A stretch of DNA of 64,000 nt, from assembly GCF_010645075.1 (NCBI RefSeq), contig NZ_JAADZV010000002.1, positions 62,001 through 126,000 of the forward strand. The letters are read 5' to 3'. A program made the translations under genes and the position numbers. Source of the stretch: Flavobacterium limi. GTDB taxonomy: Bacteria > Bacteroidota > Bacteroidia > Flavobacteriales > Flavobacteriaceae. The stretch's first letter is position 1; each line of letters starts with the position of its first letter. The notes below the pieces were generated by a model. It was given only the letters and a program-made list of their open reading frames with translations, made no database searches and was not told the DNA's origin. Below are positions 44,614-54,500 of the stretch, piece by piece.

Positions 44614-46509
44614 TTAATAGTTAAAACCATAATAATTCTGAATTGCACCGCGATGATCCGAAATCACTTTAGCAGGATAAGGACATAAATAGCGTAAAGG
44701 ATCATTAGGAGACACAGCTGAAGCATTGTTGAAGTTTATAAAACCTCTAAAGCTCCACTTCGCATCGTTGTTTGGCTCATAAGCCTGCGTATCACTATTT
44801 AACGAATACCATTTTGCTGCAAAAACCGTTTCTGTATAACCTGCAGGCTTAGCCTGTAAAACAGGATCAATTCCTTTGATATCTAAAATTGTTCTACCCG
44901 CATTTACCGGATCCGGAATCTCTTTCCAGTAAACACTTCCGGGAATCTGGTCAGGGTCAATTCCTGCTATATATTCTCCATTGGCTACTTTTCCCCAGTT
45001 AACAAATTTGTTGTATTGGTTGTAAATTACCTCACTATATTTATTCCAGCGTGCTAAGTCAAATTTACGTTTGCTTTCTCCGCCAAGTTCCCAGGCACGC
45101 TCATCCATAATTGCCTTAAAAAACAGATCAGGGTTTGATTTTGAAGAAACATAACTATCTACTTTTGTTGCCCAGTCTGCAGGATCAAAAGCTCTGCGGC
45201 GTACTCTTTTTAAACATTCCTGAGCATCCTGACGAGGACCAAATCGCTCGTTTACCGCTTCTGCATACATTAACAGTACATCTGCAAATCGCATCCATGA
45301 ATAGTTAACACCAGTTCCTTTAGCACTCGTAGCTCCTTGTGGGTCTGAGTAAAGTTTTGACCATTTTCCAACAGCCAGTTTCGCTAAGTCCAAACGAATT
45401 ACCTGCTTTAAAGTGGCATCATACGAATAAGGCGCGCAGGTAACATCACGTCTCAAATCTTTACTGTCAAACGAGTACAAATAGGTTCCTGCTAAATTAA
45501 GAGAACCAGAAGCACCTCCGTAAGGGTGATTTCCTTCTATAATTGGGACACCAATAGCGTAGCCATACTCGCCTGAGATAGATTTCAATAAGGGTAATGA
45601 AAATATTACATCATCATTAGCCGGAGTTACCCACTTGTTTTGCGTAATCCAAAAATCACGATAGCTTAATTTCAGGTCATGCTTTCCTTCATTAATTACT
45701 TTTCCTAAATACTGGATGGCAATATCATAATACAATTCATGATTTTCTCCACGAACCATATGTCCAATACTTGCGGGATCGCTATCAGGACGCAAAGTCC
45801 AGCCTCCACGGGTAAGGGCAAGTAAACCAATTAGTCCCTGATTAAAGCTTCTTGATGCACGCTCCGGACCATAATCCAGTTCGCTGGCATATTGCATTAA
45901 AGGTTCTACCGATTTTAAGTCATCTATTAAAAATTCCAGAATTTTGTTTCTGTCTGTAACTCCTACTCTAAAATCTTCATCACCGGTTGAGGATTTCGTA
46001 CGAAATACAACGTCTCCCCAAATTCGGATCATATCTAAATATATCATGGCACGGATTGTTTTGGCCTCTCCGTACATCTGCGTGATTTTTGAAGGCTCAG
46101 TTTTGCTGGCTGTTTTATAAAGATCAGAACCTTCAATTCCCTGAATGACATCATTCGCCCCATTGATAATCTTGTACATGGCATTCCAGGTTGAATTCAG
46201 CGTTGTCCAATAAGGTTTTGGTTCAAAACAGGCAATGTCAGAACCATTAACATTCACCGCAGTAGTATTGACCGCGGACGTCTCTACATCTGTATTCGGA
46301 TTAAAAACAAAGGCAAGACGATTAGAATATGTATCGTCAGTCAGCATGAGTGTATATACTCCCGCGAGTGCAGATTTTATTTCATTTTCTGTACTAAAAA
46401 CTTCATCCTCGGTAAAACCGGTTGCAGGATGTACGTCTAAATAATCATCGCAGGATGTAAAACACAATGCGAAACCAAATAGCATACTTAATAATATCTT
46501 TCTATTCAT
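44614..46509 (-). CDS. SusD/RagB-family outer-membrane lipoprotein
   Basis: A 631-residue lipoprotein with a lipobox (ALCFTSC at about residue 20) and the SusD start DDYLDVHPATGFTEDEVFS. The helical TPR-like core and the C-terminal RagB/SusD part (RRRAFDPADWATKV, ERAWELGGESKRKFDLARW) are present. It caps the SusC barrel and captures oligosaccharides. It is 19 bases after SusC and 12 bases before the DUF5123-like gene. Confidence 0.96.
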   Translation of the reverse strand: MNRKILLSMLFGFALCFTSCDDYLDVHPATGFTEDEVFSTENEIKSALAGVYTLMLTDDTYSNRLAFVFNPNTDVETSAVNTTAVNVNGSDIACFEPKPYWTTLNSTWNAMYKIINGANDVIQGIEGSDLYKTASKTEPSKITQMYGEAKTIRAMIYLDMIRIWGDVVFRTKSSTGDEDFRVGVTDRNKILEFLIDDLKSVEPLMQYASELDYGPERASRSFNQGLIGLLALTRGGWTLRPDSDPASIGHMVRGENHELYYDIAIQYLGKVINEGKHDLKLSYRDFWITQNKWVTPANDDVIFSLPLLKSISGEYGYAIGVPIIEGNHPYGGASGSLNLAGTYLYSFDSKDLRRDVTCAPYSYDATLKQVIRLDLAKLAVGKWSKLYSDPQGATSAKGTGVNYSWMRFADVLLMYAEAVNERFGPRQDAQECLKRVRRRAFDPADWATKVDSYVSSKSNPDLFFKAIMDERAWELGGESKRKFDLARWNKYSEVIYNQYNKFVNWGKVANGEYIAGIDPDQIPGSVYWKEIPDPVNAGRTILDIKGIDPVLQAKPAGYTETVFAAKWYSLNSDTQAYEPNNDAKWSFRGFINFNNASAVSPNDPLRYLCPYPAKVISDHRGAIQNYYGFNY

Positions 46510-46528
46510 GATTTTAAGTTTTATTTAA

Positions 46529-49500
46529 TTAAAATGATAACTGAGCGCCAAAAGTGTAGTTTCTGGTTCTTGGATACGCATCGTAATCAATGTTAGGTGT
46601 CAATCCTTTTGACAGATTAACTTCAGGATCGTAACCTGAATAATTTGTCCAGACATACAAATTAGTACCGGTTACATACAAACGGACTTTGTTAAAGATT
46701 AATTTTTTGGATACATCAATAGGGATTGTATATCCGATAGAAAGTGTATTAAGTCTTAAAAAAGAGCCATCTTCAACAGCATAAGAAGATGCTATAGGTC
46801 GACCGATTGAAGTAGGACTCCACATAGTCGCATTTTTATTGAAATCAGCCAAAAGTGCCGGTGAATAACGAAGATCATTACCCATATCATCAAAGTTTCG
46901 CCAACGGTTTTCCATCGATACTTCCATACCTAAATTATTTTGGTTGTTTTGGTACCATGAACTCATCATTACTTTGTTTGCATTGAAAACATCGAACCCG
47001 CTTACAAAGTTGAAAAAGGTAGTGAAATCAAAATTTTTCCATACTGCATTCAATCCAAAACCTCCTGAATACTTTGGGTTAGTATCACCAATAACTTTTC
47101 GGTCATTCGCGCCAATTACATACGTATTTGGATCTGATTCATCAACAGGTGTCAGTTTTTTAAATTTAGCATTTCCCGGACGAGGGGTATCTGACAGGTT
47201 TTTGGAGTTTGCTACACCAGCTTTAAGTTTCCATGTTCTTGTCACAGGATCAAACGACTCAAAATCATCCATGGTGTAAAAACCATCATTGACAAAACCA
47301 TAAATCAAACCTTTTGAACCACCTACATAAGCGCGGTAATCATCATCATTTAATAATTGTGTTCCTGCCCATCCTGAGCTAAGAATCCATTCATTCTCTC
47401 CGCTTGAAAGTGCGTCAATTTTATTCTTATTATATCCAATATTGAAATTTACATCCAGCTGAAAATCTTTTTTCTGGATTACGCTGGCATTTAGAGCAAA
47501 TTCAACCCCTTTGTTGGATGTCTGTCCGACATTTGTCATAATTTTACTGAAACCTGATGCTCCCGGAATATCAGAAGGTACTAACAAATCTTTTACAGTA
47601 TTTCTGTAAAATTCGATATTACCGGTTAAACGCTCTTTAAAAAAACCAAAATCAACACCTATATTGGCAGTATAAGTTGTCTCCCATTTTACATTAGGAT
47701 TATTTAAATACGTTACATTCTTGCCTTCAGGATTATAAAAATTGTAGTAGTTATGACTTTCCTCTCCCCAACCTACAGATCTGTCTTGTGAAACGCCATA
47801 ATATTTTGCATACAAATCGCCGTCAATACGGTCATTACCTGAAAGTCCATAACTCAAACGCAATTTTAAATTTGAAACGGTTGTACTCTCCTTTAAGAAT
47901 TTTTCATTTGATATCCTCCAGGCAAATGCACCGGCAGGAAATATTCCCCAGCGATTTTCAGGGCCAAACTTGGTCGAACCGTCTGCACGAATAGTAAATG
48001 TTGCAAGATATCTGTCATCATAACCATAATTTACACGACCGAAGAATGACGAAATTTTATTAGGTGACCCTTCTTTTGATGCATTCCCCCAAGGAGTCCC
48101 AAGTGCAAGATTATCTAATGCTTTTTCTGCCGCTATGTCCATAGGAAAATAACGGGTAGTATATGTTTTACTAAAACTTCTCTGGTCTTTCATTTCCTGC
48201 CCCACCATAGCCTGAAAATCGTGAATTTTATTGATATTGAAGTTATAATTCAATACATTATTCAATTGTGTACGAGGACTTTGAGTCATTTGCCATCCCA
48301 CCACTGGCTGACCGCCATTTTCATTTGCCCTTTTGGTATCAACACCCCAAAAACGTCCGTCTTCTTCATAATAGTATTCAAAACCGAATGAACTGCGGAA
48401 ACTTAAGCCTTTCATTATATTCCATGTTAATGCACCAACCGTATTGAATGTACGCGCAGTACGCTCACGATAATTTTTTTCAGCTTCCTCTATCGGATTC
48501 AGACGTTTTACAGGTTCATAGTCTTCCGGATCAAAATAAGTATCATCTTCAGGCAATGTCATATAATCCTGTAAACCAAGTGTTGGTGCCTGACGTATTG
48601 CATTAAGCAAACTAACTCCTTCTGTACCTGATCCATCAATCTTTCTGTTTATAAAACGGGACTGAAATTCAAAAGTAAATTTATCAGACAGTTTCGTATT
48701 AAGTGTAAGGTTCATATTGGTTTGTTTTAAACCTGTTCCTATTAATACACCAGGCTGATCCTGATTGGTTAGCGAAAATTTAAATTTGGTTTTTTCATTG
48801 CCTCCATTCATACTAAAATCAAGATATTTAGTAATAGGATTAGTGCCAAAAATTTCATCCTGCCAGTCGACCCCCTGATCACCTTTATAAATATACATTT
48901 CATAAGCTTGTCCGTAACGACTGTAAAAAGCACTTGGATTTGAGGTCTTTCCTCTTTCATACTCATATTGCAGCATAACAAACTCATACGGATCCATAGC
49001 ATCCAGACGGTTCGCTAAAGTTTTTATCTGCATATAACTGTTTATGTTCACTGAAACCCTTCCTACTTTAGGATTTTTTGTAGTAACTAAAATAACGCCG
49101 TTAGCGCCTCGGGCACCATAAATAGCAGTGGATGCTGCATCTTTTAGCACTTCAACCGACTCTATGTCTGTCGGAGGGATATCATTTATGGTAGCAACTT
49201 CAAACCCATCAACCAAAATTAAAGGTGCATTGTCCTGAGTAATAGAACCTCCTCCACGAACCCGTATCATGACTTCAGAACCAGGAGATCCGTCAGCAGA
49301 TGTAATCTGCACCCCCGGAAGCCTTCCTACCATAGCTTCTGCTACAGAAGATGTTGGTACTTTTGCCAGCTCGGTTCCTTTTATGCTAGCAACAGAACCG
49401 GTTAAATTCTTACGTTTTTGAGTACCATAACCAATAATTACAACCTCGTTTAATTCACTGTTGGATTCTTTCATTTGTACATTGATTCCCGAAGTCTGTC

Positions 49501-49765
49501 CTTTTAATGCGACAGTTGTGTCTTCCAGACCAATAAATTTGACTATTAAAACTGCTGTTGCAGGATCGGCTACTGTTATGCTGAATTTACCATCAAAATC
49601 AGTAACAGTATTTACATTTTCGTTTTTTACTATAATTGTTGCGCCGGGAATCAACCCCATTTTATCCTTTACTGTACCTGTCACGGTTATGCGTTTCTGG
49701 GCATAAGCACTGCATGTCAGAAGGAAGACGGCTATAATGCCTACGATATTTATTTTTATCGTCAT
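46529..49765 (-). CDS. SusC/RagA-family TonB-dependent transporter
   Basis: A 1078-residue outer-membrane barrel. After the signal peptide (1-22) comes a carboxypeptidase-D-like domain (about 25-110), a segment matching the TonB-box region (ELNEVVIIGYGTQ), the plug with GANGVILVTTK, and the barrel to a C-terminal aromatic end (TFGAQLSF). It imports oligosaccharides captured by the SusD partner, using TonB energy. Its pairing with SusD defines this as a polysaccharide utilization locus. Confidence 0.97.
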   Translation of the reverse strand: MTIKINIVGIIAVFLLTCSAYAQKRITVTGTVKDKMGLIPGATIIVKNENVNTVTDFDGKFSITVADPATAVLIVKFIGLEDTTVALKGQTSGINVQMKESNSELNEVVIIGYGTQKRKNLTGSVASIKGTELAKVPTSSVAEAMVGRLPGVQITSADGSPGSEVMIRVRGGGSITQDNAPLILVDGFEVATINDIPPTDIESVEVLKDAASTAIYGARGANGVILVTTKNPKVGRVSVNINSYMQIKTLANRLDAMDPYEFVMLQYEYERGKTSNPSAFYSRYGQAYEMYIYKGDQGVDWQDEIFGTNPITKYLDFSMNGGNEKTKFKFSLTNQDQPGVLIGTGLKQTNMNLTLNTKLSDKFTFEFQSRFINRKIDGSGTEGVSLLNAIRQAPTLGLQDYMTLPEDDTYFDPEDYEPVKRLNPIEEAEKNYRERTARTFNTVGALTWNIMKGLSFRSSFGFEYYYEEDGRFWGVDTKRANENGGQPVVGWQMTQSPRTQLNNVLNYNFNINKIHDFQAMVGQEMKDQRSFSKTYTTRYFPMDIAAEKALDNLALGTPWGNASKEGSPNKISSFFGRVNYGYDDRYLATFTIRADGSTKFGPENRWGIFPAGAFAWRISNEKFLKESTTVSNLKLRLSYGLSGNDRIDGDLYAKYYGVSQDRSVGWGEESHNYYNFYNPEGKNVTYLNNPNVKWETTYTANIGVDFGFFKERLTGNIEFYRNTVKDLLVPSDIPGASGFSKIMTNVGQTSNKGVEFALNASVIQKKDFQLDVNFNIGYNKNKIDALSSGENEWILSSGWAGTQLLNDDDYRAYVGGSKGLIYGFVNDGFYTMDDFESFDPVTRTWKLKAGVANSKNLSDTPRPGNAKFKKLTPVDESDPNTYVIGANDRKVIGDTNPKYSGGFGLNAVWKNFDFTTFFNFVSGFDVFNANKVMMSSWYQNNQNNLGMEVSMENRWRNFDDMGNDLRYSPALLADFNKNATMWSPTSIGRPIASSYAVEDGSFLRLNTLSIGYTIPIDVSKKLIFNKVRLYVTGTNLYVWTNYSGYDPEVNLSKGLTPNIDYDAYPRTRNYTFGAQLSF

Positions 49766-49915
49766 AACTTGAATATTTTTTAGATTTATTTTAAGCTCTT
49801 CCTGATTTTTTTCTTACTTCAAACCAATATAGCGGCAAACACCATCGTCGGTTAACGTCAACTCTTTACTCCATCGGGAATCACCATTATTATTTTGTTC
49901 CTTATAATTGCTTCT

Positions 49916-50686
49916 TTAATTTCCCGGTTCCGGGTCATTCAAATTAAGATTGATGTTGGTAACTTCGTTTGGCAATATTGGAAAAGCAGCATCAAGTACT
50001 TTTGTCCTTACAACAGCTTTCTCATCGTTCAGGAATTCTATTTTAACACGGACATTATTGGTTTCTTCATCTGTTTGTAATAAAATAAAATCATCTGTAT
50101 AATTTATTCCGCCACTGGTAGTCGCCTTACTTCTGGAAATAGTCATATCTCCCTGTATAAATGTCTCGTCTGAAATTTTGTATCCTGTTCGTTTTACTTC
50201 AACTGTAGTTTTTATTGTTGTATAACTCTTGTCAGCCTTTGTATCCAATGATTTTAAACGTAATGTTCCTGTTCTGGTAAGAATCTTCATCGTTAATTTT
50301 TCCGTAAACGGAGACTCATAAGGTGTTGCAGCAGAAAGGTCTACTCTTTGATCTGCAGTTACTGACTGCGGAACAATTAGATCGTTAAGGTTAGCAGGAG
50401 AAGTAATCATTTGTTCCGGAATATCTGTTGCAACAAATTTGTACTTTCCATTATCAAGCGCAAAACTGTAAAGTGTACTGTAGTTTGCAAAATACTCCCC
50501 ATTCTCTTTATAAACAAAAATAGGTTTGGTAGTTATACCTGTGCCTAAAACAAAAGGCTCTCCGTTTAATAGTGTCTCAAATGGTTTTACAACAGAGATA
50601 TCGTATTTCATCTCGTCACCAGAGCAGGAAGTCATTCCAAAAAGAAGTATTCCCATTCCTAGTATTAGTTTTTTTATGTTATTCAT
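49916..50686 (-). CDS. Putative surface glycan-binding lipoprotein, first gene of the sus operon
   Basis: A 256-residue lipoprotein with lipobox ILLFGMTSC at about residue 21. The mature part looks all-beta (SLDTKADKSYTTIKTTVEVKR and similar strands, split here by turns) with no catalytic motif. I do not recognise the family; fimbrillin-like or SusE-like folds are possible. Its position directly upstream of SusC, 150 bases away, suggests a glycan-binding accessory protein. The gap of 150 bases has no other gene. Confidence 0.65.
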   Translation of the reverse strand: MNNIKKLILGMGILLFGMTSCSGDEMKYDISVVKPFETLLNGEPFVLGTGITTKPIFVYKENGEYFANYSTLYSFALDNGKYKFVATDIPEQMITSPANLNDLIVPQSVTADQRVDLSAATPYESPFTEKLTMKILTRTGTLRLKSLDTKADKSYTTIKTTVEVKRTGYKISDETFIQGDMTISRSKATTSGGINYTDDFILLQTDEETNNVRVKIEFLNDEKAVVRTKVLDAAFPILPNEVTNINLNLNDPEPGN

Positions 50687-50848
50687 ATCATATTATTTAA
50701 AATTGGAAATTGTTTACTGCTTAGTAAATACCTGCCTATAGATGACTATAAGTGCATTATTGAATAATAGAATGAAATTGCTGGTTTGTTTCATAAGCTT
50801 GGTTTATTAGTTAGTTAAGAATTAGTTAAAAACTTTTGGTTATGGGAG

Positions 50849-50856
50849 CAAAACTA
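50849..50856 (-). promoter_or_regulatory. Putative -7 box of the sus operon
   Basis: Reads TAGTTTTG on the minus strand, matching TAnnTTTG, about 160 bases before the lipoprotein start. The upstream region could bind the HTCS regulator. Confidence 0.4.
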
Positions 50857-51041
50857 TAGATAGTGAATCTTAAAGAGGAGTAAATATTGCTTTTCGAGGA
50901 GGGTGAAATTGCTAATTCAGTCCATCTATACTGATGATTCATTAATTATTTAAGATATTTTTTACATATATTAAAAAAATAGAGTAAAATAAAAACAAGA
51001 TCCACATCATCACTAAGAATGACACTTGGGTTTCAACTCAT

Positions 51042-51064
51042 TGTCAGGCTGAGCGAAGTCGAAG
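51042..51064 (+). repeat. 23-bp direct repeat, left copy
   Basis: The unit TGTCAGGCTGAGCG-A-AGTCGAAG is repeated at 51532-51554 with one difference. It flanks a broken GIY-YIG gene. Confidence 0.75.
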
Positions 51065-51159
51065 CCACGTTCCAATTGGCAACGTTTGATTTCAGTAATA
51101 AAACAAAAAATCAATATTTTTAAGTATTTTTCTTACTTTAACCAAATAAAAGGTCTTTT

Positions 51160-51478
51160 ATGAAACAATACTATTTCTACATTTTAAAATGTTCTGATGA
51201 TAGTTATTATACCGGAATGACAAATAATATTGAAAGAAGGCTAAATGAACATATAACAGGGTTAAACAAGGAATGCTATACTTTTAATAAACACCCACTA
51301 GAATTAGTCTTTTTTTACTGAATTTAATGAAGTAAATCAGGTTATTTCGTTTTAAAAGCAAGTAAAAGGATGGAGAATAAAAAAGAAGGAAGCCATAATA
51401 AACGACAAATGGAAAGAACTGAAAAAACTTTCAGCGTGTTTAAATGAAACTAGCCACAGAAACTATAGTGTTAAATAA
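51160..51478 (+). pseudogene. GIY-YIG nuclease-like gene, broken twice
   Basis: The start encodes MKQYYFYILKCSDDSYYTG, a GIY-YIG domain. The frame reaches TGA at 51319-51321. Removing one T from the run of seven at 51310-51316 restores VFFTEFNEVNQVISF, after which a TAA at 51353 blocks what should be a glutamate codon, followed by KQVKGWRIKKKEAI to a stop at 51476. So it has a homopolymer frameshift and a nonsense mutation. Repaired length would be about 105 residues, typical of stand-alone GIY-YIG proteins found in many copies in Bacteroidota. Flanked by 23-bp direct repeats. Confidence 0.88.
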
Positions 51479-51531
51479 GCCTTCGACTAAGTTTATCGAA
51501 CGAAATCAGGGGGAATTACAGAAGCTCTCTC

Positions 51532-51554
51532 TGTCAGGCTGAGCGGAGTCGAAG
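51532..51554 (+). repeat. 23-bp direct repeat, right copy
   Basis: Same unit as at 51042-51064, with G instead of A at one position. A partial inverted copy, CTTCGAC, lies at 51481-51487 and can pair with GTCGAAG here. Confidence 0.75.
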
Positions 51555-51590
51555 ACCTTTTAAAATATCTGTCTTAAATATTTTGAGTTT

Positions 51591-54500
51591 TTAACGATGC
51601 AAACGCCTGTACTCAGCCGGGGTATGATTGAATTTTGCCCTGAAACACTTTCCAAAATATTTCAGGTCATTAAAACCAACTTCAAAGCAAATTTCTTTTA
51701 TTAGTAAATCCTCATTTTTAATCAGTTCAGCAGCTTCATTTAATCGCATATCGCGAATAAATACAACCGGAGAAACACCAGTAATATGTTTGAGTTTATT
51801 AAAGAAACTGGCACGCGACATGTTCATTAATTTTCCTAGTTCATCAACAGAAAAATCTGTTTTAGACATATTTTCCTTGACGAGTTTAATGACCTGAACC
51901 ATAAATTTATTATCCTTATTGGAAATTTGTAATGGCTCTACTTCGGCAATTTCAGTGATATTGCCTGTTGAATATAAACGCTGCAGGCGAAGACGCTGCT
52001 GCAGGACATTCTTTACCCTTGCCTTTAAAAAACTCACATTAAAAGGTTTGGTGATATAATCATCAGCACCATATTCCATTCCTTCGAGTTTGCTTTCTAT
52101 AGATGATTTTGCACTCAGCAGAATAACCGGAACATGACTGACTGCAAAATTATCACGGATCAGTTTAAGCATTTCTATACCATCTGTTTCCGGCATCATG
52201 ATATCACTGATAATAAAATCCGGAGATAACTCTTTTGCTTTTAAATATCCTTCATTACCGTTTTCAGCTATATAAATTGTATATTCTTTTTCTAAAACTG
52301 AAACTATAAATGCTCTTAGTTCGGGATCATCTTCTACAATAAGTCCTACCGGCATTTCTCTTACCTCTTCTTCAAATAAAACTGTATTAGTTTCTGTTTC
52401 AGTTTTAACATCTTCCTGCGAATACTCGTCTGTTTCTTCCAGTAAAATATCTACATCTTCAGTGAAATGTTTATATCCTTTCAGAAAATCAATTTTAAAG
52501 CAGCTTCCTTTTCCGGGTGTACTTTCAACCGATATAGCTGCTCCATGTTTGTCTGCGAGGTCTTTTACAATTGAAAGTCCGATTCCGGTACTTGGGTTAT
52601 GCGGATTTTCATTATAATTTGAAAAGCGCACAAATAATCGTTTCTGAAGCAACAGATTAATTCCGGGACCGTTATCTGCCACCTTTAGACAAACATATTT
52701 TTCAGATTCTTCAACCTGTACTTCAATCGCATCTCCTTTATTGCAATACTTAAAAGCATTAGAAAGCAGGTTAATTAAAATTTTATCCAGACTGTCAGGA
52801 TCTGCCCAGACATTTGAATTTACTGCATTAATATTCACCTTCAGCTGTATATTGCGCTGAATGCTCATTTCTGTAAAATTTTCACACATTTTAGTGGCAA
52901 ATTCGCCTAAATTTACTTCACTCACAACCAGCTTTCGATCCTGAATTCTTCTGAGATCTAAAATTTGATTAACCAGATTCAACAGTTTATTACTATTTTT
53001 TTCGATGATGCGAAGCTGACCTTTTACAGAATCTTTTATAGCATCATCTGAAAGCATCTGTTCCAAAGGTGCTGTGATCATAGTAAGCGGAGTACGGATT
53101 TCATGCGAAATATCGGTAAAGAACTTCAGTTTTAATTCGCCCATTTGTTTCTGTAGTTTCACATCATTGCGGAGCTTCAAAATAGTTATAATAGCGCGAC
53201 GAATTAATACAAACAGACCAATGGCAAGTAACAAATAACAGAAATAAGCAAAATTCGTCCCCCAGACAGAAGGCCGAATCGTTATTTTTATCTTTCTTTC
53301 ATTTTCAACCCATAAATTATGCCCATTGGTGGAGGACACTAAAAGTATATATTCTCCCCTGCCCAAATTGGTATAATTGATAGATTGCCCGCCTTTAATG
53401 TAATTCCATTGTTTATCGATTCCTTCGAGCTTGTAACGATAGACAATGCTTTCACTTTTAAGATAATCCAGGGCTGAAATCTGGATCCTGAAAAAATTCT
53501 GATCATGTTTTAGCGTAACTTCTTCGAGTAAATCAGGATTTTTAGGCGTATCAGGATTTATTTCATGTAATTCTTTATTATTAACCCAAAATCCGGATAT
53601 TGCCAGATAGGGTTTGAAATGAAATGGTTTGATGGCTTCTGGTTTGAAATAAATAGCTCCGTTTGAATATCCTACAACAATTTCACCGTTTGAAAGACGG
53701 CATTTTGTAGCCTCTGAAAATATTTCAGTCCCTATAATTGATTTTAGTTCAGGAAACGTTTCGGCAGTATTTTTTTTAGGATCAAACCTTACAACCTGAT
53801 TGTCGCTCATCAGCCAGATTTTTCCGGCTTTATCCTCCTGCATAGAAACGACTCCTTCAACAGGGAATGCAATAGTTTCATTCCATACAGACTTTACCTT
53901 TAGCTGATCTTTTTTATCTAAGGAAGTTAATACGAGACCTTTTCCGTTAGTCGCCAACGCTATCTGGTTATCATGGGTTATCAGTACATCCAGAATATCA
54001 TTACCGGAAACCTGGGGATATTCTTTAAATTGCAGTTTGTCAGCATTAATATTTACTCCGGGAAAAGAAAACAATTTATAAGAGGAAATGAAAAATAATT
54101 TATGGTTTTTATTTTCAACTATAGAACGAACATTGTCCGCTGTTTTTATAGGGTAGTTTTTTAATTCGTTTTTATAATGGATAAAACGGATTTCATTACC
54201 TGATTCACGTATGATATTAATTCCTCCATTCCATGTCGCTACATAGATCTGACCTGTAGATGCCTGAAAGATTTTAAAGATATTATCAGAATTTATACTG
54301 TAAGGGTTCTTTTCTTGATATTTATAATGAATTACTTTATATTGAAACGGCTGTACACCAGGAATGAGACAAAACAAACCATTTCCCCGTGTTCCTATCC
54401 ATATTCTGCCTTTGTTATCCTGAATCATACTGTAAACATCTGCTCCCCACCCGGGACCTGCCCCGGATAAAGTTCCGTCTGGACCTAATTCACCTATTTT

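Larger units (their letters stand above)
50687..51159. other. Intergenic region upstream of the sus operon
   Basis: It holds a candidate promoter for the sus operon (50849-50856), and one copy of a 23-bp repeat (51042-51064). No gene is seen. Confidence 0.5.
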
